From JBGUVL01 sp964370395 (lineage in GTDB: Bacteria > Bacillota_I > Bacilli_A > Erysipelotrichales > Erysipelotrichaceae), in the NCBI GenBank assembly GCA_964370395.1, contig CAYJIZ010000013.1:13702-77701 (forward strand): a stretch of 64,000 nucleotides of DNA, in the 5' to 3' direction. Made by a program: the position numbers and the translations under genes. Shown one piece after another: positions 58,992 through 64,000 of this stretch. The notes below the pieces were generated by a model, which saw only the letters and a program-made list of their open reading frames with translations, was not told where the DNA came from and searched no databases. Each line of letters begins with the position of its first letter. The stretch's first letter is position 1.

Positions 58992-60152
58992 ATGGCGAAC
59001 CGATTTATTTTAAATGAAACAAGTTATCATGGAAGTGGAGCAATTAAGGAAATTGTAAATGAAGTAGAAGCAAGAGGATTTAAAAAAGCACTGATTGTAA
59101 CAGATGCAGACTTAGTAAAATTTAATGTTGTGAAAAAGGTTACCGATTTATTAGATGCAGCAAATCATGCTTACGAAATTTATGATAAAGTAGAAGCAAA
59201 TCCTACTGTACAAATGGTGAAGGATGGAGTTGCACGATTCAAGGAAGTGGGTGCGGATTACATTATTGCGATTGGTGGAGGTTCTCCACAAGATACAGGA
59301 AAAGGAATTGGGATAATTGTGAATAATCCGGAATTTTCAGATGTGGTATCTTTGGAAGGTGTTGCTCCAACAAAAAACAAAGCAGTGGCGATGATTGCCG
59401 TAGCAACAACAGCAGGGACAGCAGCAGAAACAACAATTAATTATGTTATTACCGATACAGAAAAGAAACGTAAGTTTGTTTGTGTGGATGTGCATGATAT
59501 TCCTGTAGTAGCAGTGGTGGATCCTGATATGATGAGTAGTATGCCAAAATCATTAACGGCAAGTACAGGGTTAGATGCACTAACCCATGCAATAGAAGGA
59601 TACACAACACTTGGTGCTTGGGAATTAGCAGATACATTAAACTTAAAAGCAATTGAATTAATTGCGAGAAGTTTACGCAAAGCTTGCGACAACGATGCAA
59701 AAGCACGTGAAGATATGGCATTAGGACAATACGTAACAGGAATGGCATTCTCTAATGTTGGATTGGGAGTTGTACATGGTATGGCGCATCCATTAGGTGC
59801 TTTTTATGGAACCCCACATGGAGTAGCTAATGCAGTATTGTTACCTTATGTTATGGACTACAACAAAGATTACACAAAAGATAAATTCAAAGACATCGCC
59901 AAAGCGATGGGTGTAAAAGATGTGGATGCAATGAATGAAGCACAATATCGTCAAGCTGCAATTGACGCTGTGATTCAACTATCTAAAGATTGCGGTATTC
60001 CACAAACACTGAAAGAAGTTGGTGTAAAAGAAGAAGACTTAGAAGCACTAACGGATTCTGCAATGGCAGATGTATGTACTGGTGGAAACCCTCGTCCATG
60101 CAAACGTGAAGAAATTTTAGAAGTGTACAAGACAGCTTTTAATGGAAAATAA
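58992..60152 (+). CDS. fucO: Iron-containing alcohol dehydrogenase, lactaldehyde reductase FucO-like
   Basis: NAD-dependent group III alcohol dehydrogenase. E. coli FucO reduces L-lactaldehyde to 1,2-propanediol. The 386-residue protein parallels FucO along its whole length as I recall it: MANRFILNET start, AIGGGSPQDTGKGIGII (NAD), TTAGTAAETTINYVITD, and VCTGGNPR near the end. Metal ligands are Asp195, His199, His262 and His276 in STGLDALTHAIEG and VHGMAHPLGAFYGTPHG. It stands alone with a promoter and terminator; no fucose or rhamnose gene is near, so other aldehydes are possible. Confidence 0.88.
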   Translation: MANRFILNETSYHGSGAIKEIVNEVEARGFKKALIVTDADLVKFNVVKKVTDLLDAANHAYEIYDKVEANPTVQMVKDGVARFKEVGADYIIAIGGGSPQDTGKGIGIIVNNPEFSDVVSLEGVAPTKNKAVAMIAVATTAGTAAETTINYVITDTEKKRKFVCVDVHDIPVVAVVDPDMMSSMPKSLTASTGLDALTHAIEGYTTLGAWELADTLNLKAIELIARSLRKACDNDAKAREDMALGQYVTGMAFSNVGLGVVHGMAHPLGAFYGTPHGVANAVLLPYVMDYNKDYTKDKFKDIAKAMGVKDVDAMNEAQYRQAAIDAVIQLSKDCGIPQTLKEVGVKEEDLEALTDSAMADVCTGGNPRPCKREEILEVYKTAFNGK

Positions 60153-60161
60153 TAAGTAATA

Positions 60162-60203
60162 AAAACGCAAACCTGAGACAAAAAGTCATAAGGTTTGCGT
60201 TTT
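60162..60203. terminator. Bidirectional terminator between fucO and the MBL gene
   Basis: AAAACGCAAACCT (60162-60174) pairs with AGGTTTGCGTTTT (60191-60203). Thirteen bp, with T-runs on both strands. Confidence 0.85.
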
Positions 60204-60204
60204 A

Positions 60205-60909
60205 TTATCGATTATTAATTAAGCAGTACTTGTAAGCAATCATGATTTGTTCTTTGGCACCACTTCCAATGCGGGGGTTCCCGTGTCCACCTAAAACGAT
60301 AGTAATCGGTAAGTTTAATTCCCAAAGTTTTTTAAAGCTTTCTTGTAGTAAAACAGGATTATAATTCATATCACCTTTCCATCCAGTGTAAGCAAGGTCT
60401 CCCTTTTCGCCATCACAGAAGAACATGTCACCAGTAAATAAGATGGCTTCTTCATTTAAAGTAATGTGATACACTAAGAAACCATTTGTGTGACCTGGCA
60501 TTGTGTAAATGGAAACACCAATGCCACCAATATTCATTTTCGTATCCTTATCAATGATGATGTCTGGTATGCATGTTGGCATTTGATGATTTAAGAAAGG
60601 ACTGTCTTTGCCTAAGTTTCCTTCTTGAAGCATTTGGTTGTCACCATTACCAACGACAATCTTCGCTCCCTTTGATTGAAAGTAATGGGCACAACCCGCA
60701 TGGTCATCGTGTCCATGCGTAAGAAGAACATGTGTGATTTGTGTTTCTTGAATGCCCCAGTATGCTAAGTTTTCCAAAATGGTAGCACAAGCATTAGGGT
60801 TACCCGCATCTATAAGGACATAACCATCATCGTGTTTGATAGCGTACACATTGCCTAATTGTCCAAATAAACCACCTGATACATAATACAGATCTTTTTT
60901 TATTTGCAT
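60205..60909 (-). CDS. MBL-fold metallo-hydrolase
   Basis: A two-metal hydrolase of the metallo-beta-lactamase fold, glyoxalase II-like group. The 234-residue protein has the signature THGHDDHAGC (HxHxDH, about residues 64-69). Further metal ligands are His in PGHTNGFLVYH, Asp in FTGDMFFC, and His in GGHGNPRIG. AGAGGAAG precedes the ATG. Substrate unknown. It converges on fucO. Confidence 0.88.
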   Translation of the reverse strand: MQIKKDLYYVSGGLFGQLGNVYAIKHDDGYVLIDAGNPNACATILENLAYWGIQETQITHVLLTHGHDDHAGCAHYFQSKGAKIVVGNGDNQMLQEGNLGKDSPFLNHQMPTCIPDIIIDKDTKMNIGGIGVSIYTMPGHTNGFLVYHITLNEEAILFTGDMFFCDGEKGDLAYTGWKGDMNYNPVLLQESFKKLWELNLPITIVLGGHGNPRIGSGAKEQIMIAYKYCLINNR

Positions 60910-61002
60910 AAGCTTCCTCTTTTCCTATATAAAATGAATTGTATTGTTAATTTGATTCTAACACCACTCTTTCAATTGCGCAATGTCACAAGAGATAGAA
61001 AT

Positions 61003-61052
61003 AAAAAAATAGGATTTCTAGTATGCCTATGGCATAAGAAACCCTATTTTTA
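61003..61052. terminator. Long imperfect terminator hairpin
   Basis: AAAAATAGG...CCTATTTTT outer stem with inner TTTCT/AGAAA and ATGCC/GGCAT pairings. It can end minus-strand transcripts of the GGDEF-EAL gene or, less likely, act on the plus strand. Confidence 0.7.
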
Positions 61053-61146
61053 GTCTTAATATAATATTAATATACACTTCCTAAATACTAACGGCTCTTT
61101 TATGACATCTATTGGATAATAAAGGTGTAGAAAAGAGGTACATCGT

Positions 61147-61251
61147 ATGGAAGCATTGTATTACTTAATTGCAGTAGCTTGTGTTGCTACATTAGCTTAT
61201 TTAATTTATCGTTTATTCCGTGCTTGTGAAGATGGATTTCGTTGTCGCTAA
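61147..61251 (+). CDS. Putative 34-residue membrane peptide
   Basis: A short ORF, MEALYYLIAVACVATLAYLI then YRLFRACEDGFRCR: one membrane helix and a short tail rich in Arg and Cys. AGAGGTACA lies before the ATG. Its last bases overlap the stop codon of the convergent GGDEF-EAL gene. No family is recognised, though the size recalls KdpF- or YbgT-like small subunits. It lies on the opposite strand to what would be the 3' untranslated region of the GGDEF-EAL mRNA. Confidence 0.5.
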   Translation: MEALYYLIAVACVATLAYLIYRLFRACEDGFRCR

Positions 61252-64000
61252 TTCACGCGTAAGAAGGAATCGATAAATTCTTCACGAGAAGTCGGCTTAC
61301 CAAAGTAGTAACCTTGGAAGAAGTCGAGTGCGAATTTTGATGAAATGTTGAATTCATCAGATTCTTCCACACCTTCAAGTAGACTTTTGATGTTTAAAAT
61401 CTTACACATTTCTGTCACAAGTTGAATGAATGCATGGTCAAATGCATTTTGTTTGATTCCTTGTACAAAGGTACGATCGATTTTAACACAATCAAATGGA
61501 ATGGCTTTTAATAATCCTAGTGAGGAATAACCTGTTCCAAAGTCATCCATTGCGACTTTCATTTTACAAGAGCGAATGTCTTTTAATACGCTAGATAACT
61601 GACTTAAGTTTTCAGCGATACAGCTTTCGGTTAATTCCACAATAATGTGTTCATTATTGATAGAATACTGTTCTAAGACTGATTTCGCAAAATTCACAAA
61701 GTCACCATTTTCCAATTGGCGAATGGATAAGTTAATATTAATATCCAAGGTAGGATTGTATTGTGAGAACTCCTTATAAGCTTTAATGGTTTCTTCAAAG
61801 GACCATTTACCAAAAGGAATGATTAAGCCAGTGTGTTCCAACAACGGAATGAATTCCGATGGAGCAACTTGCCCATACTTCTCACATTCAAAACGAGCTA
61901 GGGATTCGCATCCCGCTAATGTGTTATCACTATTGATAATCGGTTGGTAATGCATGGAGAAACCTTTAAATCCGTTTTCGACGCTTTCACGTAATAACTC
62001 GCTAATTTGTAAAGAGCGTTGGCGAGAATATAAAATATCATCACTGAAAAATTCAAGGCGTCCTTTGCCTTTTTTCTTTGCCATGTTTAATGCGTAGTCG
62101 GCATATTTGTTCAAGTCTTGGAAGTTAGTTGCATCCACTTGAGCAATGGCACATCCTGCAGATAAGGAAATAAAAAAACGCTTGTTTTCGTATTCTAGAG
62201 TACGATCGAAATTCGATGCGATGCGTTCGAATAAGTATTTGATTTCATCGCTACTTGTATTGTGGCAAATGATTCCAAACTCATCTCCATCCAAACGATA
62301 AATCGTTTGAGAAGAAGTAAGCAAAGAGTTGATTTTTTGTGCGATCAATTTAATGACACCGTCACCAAATGTACGATTGTTCAATGAGTTGATATGTTTG
62401 AAGTTATCAATGTTGATAAGCATCAAAGCAAAGTCTTCCTCTGCTGCCTCAAACAAACGATCTACTTCTTGCTCAAAGACAAATTTATTGTATAAGCCAC
62501 TGATGTTGTCGACTTCACTTTTCTTCGATATGTTTGTTATGAAACCAGCAAAGATAGAATCCTTGCCATCTTCAGAAGAAACAACTTGTCCACGACAGCG
62601 TAACCATACCCACTTGCCATTGCGGTTTTTGGCGCGGTATTCAACGATATGTGACAAACAACGACCATCTAAAATCTCTTGGTTGGATTCTAAGAATTTT
62701 TGTTTGTCTGCTTCGTGAACTTTTAATCCCCAAACAGCCGCTGCATTTTCAATGATACGTCCTGGTAAGCCAAAGTCATCAACCATGTTTTGTGAGTAAT
62801 AGAACGTATTGTTACGCATGTTACATAAGAAGATGTAATCGTCTGTACAATTAACTAATGCTTCGTAAAGTAATTCTTGGTTATAATCAAAGCTAGTTAA
62901 GTCTTTGCTATGCAAACCGTGTTTGTTTAATAAAAATTCTGATTTATGAATGTGGTATGTCTTTTTTGAATCATACAAACATTCGTCTGCTTTTCCTAAT
63001 AGTATTTTCGCGTTTTCACTTTGCAAATTATTGGATTGTACAATTCCATAACAGAATTCTTGTTCGCGATGTAATTCAGGGAACAATTCCAATTCACGTA
63101 AGTGCGATAAAATTTGTTTGATTTTGTATTGGGAATCTTCCACTGTATAGTTTTTAAACACAACAAAAAATTCGTCTCCACTTAAACGACATAAAAAATC
63201 TTCATCGTTACAAGCACTGCGAATTTCGCTTGTGATGGATGTTAGTAGATTGTCTCCTTGTAAGTGACCATATGTGTCATTGATTAGTTTTAAATCATTG
63301 ACATCGATCATACACAAAGAGAAAATGAAATTTTCTTTTTTCGAACGTAACAACAAGTCAGCTAGCATTTCTTTTCCTTTGCTGCGACTGTATGCACGTG
63401 TTAATGAATCAAAGTTCACTTGGTGAGTTAAACGTTTCGCTTCACTAATATCAACAGAATGTTGGAAATGAACAATACGCCCATCTACCCACTGCGTTAG
63501 ACTATCATAGTTTTCGTATGTCTTGTTTGTTAGTGTGTTATATTCTTCCCACACATGAACAGGATTTTTTTCTTTGGCATTGAGTAATAAATGCTTTGGA
63601 CAATTCTCGCAACGTTGGGTACGGTTTTGTTGCAATACCTGCCAACATATTTTGCCTTCAGGATTGTCCACTTTAAAATCATCCTTCATCGTTTTATTCA
63701 TATATAAGATTTCATCAGTCTCGATGTCTGTAATGTATAGCGAGGTATGCATTTGGTTCATGATATGATCCAAGACTAATGTATTTTGGCTATGTAAGTT
63801 TTTCTCTTCAAAGGAAGCAACTTCACTCGCAATCGCTAAAGTGAAAGCATTTAAAAAGCTACGTTCTTCACTAGTCCAATCTTCGTTATTGTTTTTTTCG
63901 AAGATGATAATACCGTGAAATAAGTTTTTTAAATGAACAGGAAACAATGAAAAGAACCAAGTAAAATAGACACTATAAAAAGCAATAGTGTAAAATCTAT
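61248..64000 (-). CDS. Cyclic-di-GMP signalling protein GAF-PAS-GGDEF-PAS-GGDEF-EAL, 5' end outside window
   Basis: A large c-di-GMP turnover enzyme. The frame stays open to the right edge, so the TTG at 63947 is internal and the N-terminus is missing. Order on the visible 915 residues: end of a GAF-like domain; PAS (SLYITDIETDEILYMNK) with a CENCP cysteine motif; GGDEF-1 with CRLSGDEFF; PAS (CNMRNNTFYYSQ) with PAC; GGDEF-2 with YRLDGDEFG; EAL. The EAL domain has ESLARF in place of EALIR, and keeps NLS, ELTES, MDDFGTGYSSL, KIDR and EGVE. No transmembrane segment is visible. Both synthesis and breakdown sites look intact. Confidence 0.92.
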   Translation of the reverse strand, partial: RFYTIAFYSVYFTWFFSLFPVHLKNLFHGIIIFEKNNNEDWTSEERSFLNAFTLAIASEVASFEEKNLHSQNTLVLDHIMNQMHTSLYITDIETDEILYMNKTMKDDFKVDNPEGKICWQVLQQNRTQRCENCPKHLLLNAKEKNPVHVWEEYNTLTNKTYENYDSLTQWVDGRIVHFQHSVDISEAKRLTHQVNFDSLTRAYSRSKGKEMLADLLLRSKKENFIFSLCMIDVNDLKLINDTYGHLQGDNLLTSITSEIRSACNDEDFLCRLSGDEFFVVFKNYTVEDSQYKIKQILSHLRELELFPELHREQEFCYGIVQSNNLQSENAKILLGKADECLYDSKKTYHIHKSEFLLNKHGLHSKDLTSFDYNQELLYEALVNCTDDYIFLCNMRNNTFYYSQNMVDDFGLPGRIIENAAAVWGLKVHEADKQKFLESNQEILDGRCLSHIVEYRAKNRNGKWVWLRCRGQVVSSEDGKDSIFAGFITNISKKSEVDNISGLYNKFVFEQEVDRLFEAAEEDFALMLINIDNFKHINSLNNRTFGDGVIKLIAQKINSLLTSSQTIYRLDGDEFGIICHNTSSDEIKYLFERIASNFDRTLEYENKRFFISLSAGCAIAQVDATNFQDLNKYADYALNMAKKKGKGRLEFFSDDILYSRQRSLQISELLRESVENGFKGFSMHYQPIINSDNTLAGCESLARFECEKYGQVAPSEFIPLLEHTGLIIPFGKWSFEETIKAYKEFSQYNPTLDININLSIRQLENGDFVNFAKSVLEQYSINNEHIIVELTESCIAENLSQLSSVLKDIRSCKMKVAMDDFGTGYSSLGLLKAIPFDCVKIDRTFVQGIKQNAFDHAFIQLVTEMCKILNIKSLLEGVEESDEFNISSKFALDFFQGYYFGKPTSREEFIDSFLRVN

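Noticed and set aside
1..64000. CRISPR arrays, tRNA or rRNA genes, insertion sequences, prophage
   Set aside because: No regularly spaced repeats, cloverleaf-type gene clusters, transposase or integrase reading frames, or terminal inverted repeats were seen. A single tRNA gene could be missed by eye in the short gaps.

Overview
The window looks like the replication-origin region of a low-GC, Gram-positive Firmicute, most likely from the Erysipelotrichaceae/Erysipelotrichia. The evidence is strong A+T bias, AAGGAGG-type ribosome binding sites, T-box leaders, perfect Bacillus-type parS sites, an rpmH-dnaA-dnaN-yaaA-recF-gyrB-gyrA order, and a gene complement typical of that class. TGA is used as a stop codon, so the genetic code is standard. 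No tRNA, rRNA, insertion sequence, prophage or CRISPR array is visible. Genus and species cannot be fixed from the sequence alone.

Origin and strand layout: oriC lies at about 14.15-14.5 kb as a dense DnaA-box cluster upstream of dnaA. A second part sits in the dnaA-dnaN gap, with two boxes followed by TAA/TAG-type trinucleotides. Genes mostly run away from the origin on both arms. The left arm (minus strand) carries rpmH, rnpA, yidC, khpB, a small unknown gene, pth, a PNPOx-like flavoprotein, a DUF1648 protein, a HAD phosphatase, an SGNH hydrolase, mfd, a GHL10 protein, spoVT, rqcP and divIC. This is a rearranged version of the Bacillus pth-mfd-spoVT-yabO-divIC neighbourhood, interrupted by a plus-strand M50 protease and a DUF3592-like gene. 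The right arm (plus strand) carries dnaA, dnaN, yaaA, recF, gyrB, gyrA, T-box-serS, an Ig-like membrane protein, two parS sites, the SRP RNA, tadA, dnaX, ybaB and recR.

29.5-36.4 kb is a mixed-strand accessory block. It holds a 23-residue membrane peptide, DUF1294 and CYTH proteins, NAD kinase, and an HxlR regulator next to an RclA-type hypothiocyanous acid reductase with a clear palindromic operator. It also holds a rodA-like gene, a GNAT gene and a PTS EIICB look-alike that has lost the hallmark residues of both domains.

36.5-44.9 kb is a phosphate module: response regulator and kinase, pstS-pstC-pstA-pstB-phoU, then a second response regulator and kinase. Pho-box-like 11-bp-spaced repeats precede both pstS and the second regulator. 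Next come an RDD-PHP fusion protein with a long structured leader, a TrpXYZ-like ABC importer, and a compact operon of nanE, an unassigned glycyl radical enzyme and its activase. This operon is the best candidate for an undescribed pathway. A T-box-controlled metG coupled to a membrane GNAT follows, then an ABC exporter, fucO, an MBL hydrolase, a 34-residue membrane peptide and a large GAF-PAS-GGDEF-PAS-GGDEF-EAL protein that runs off the right edge.
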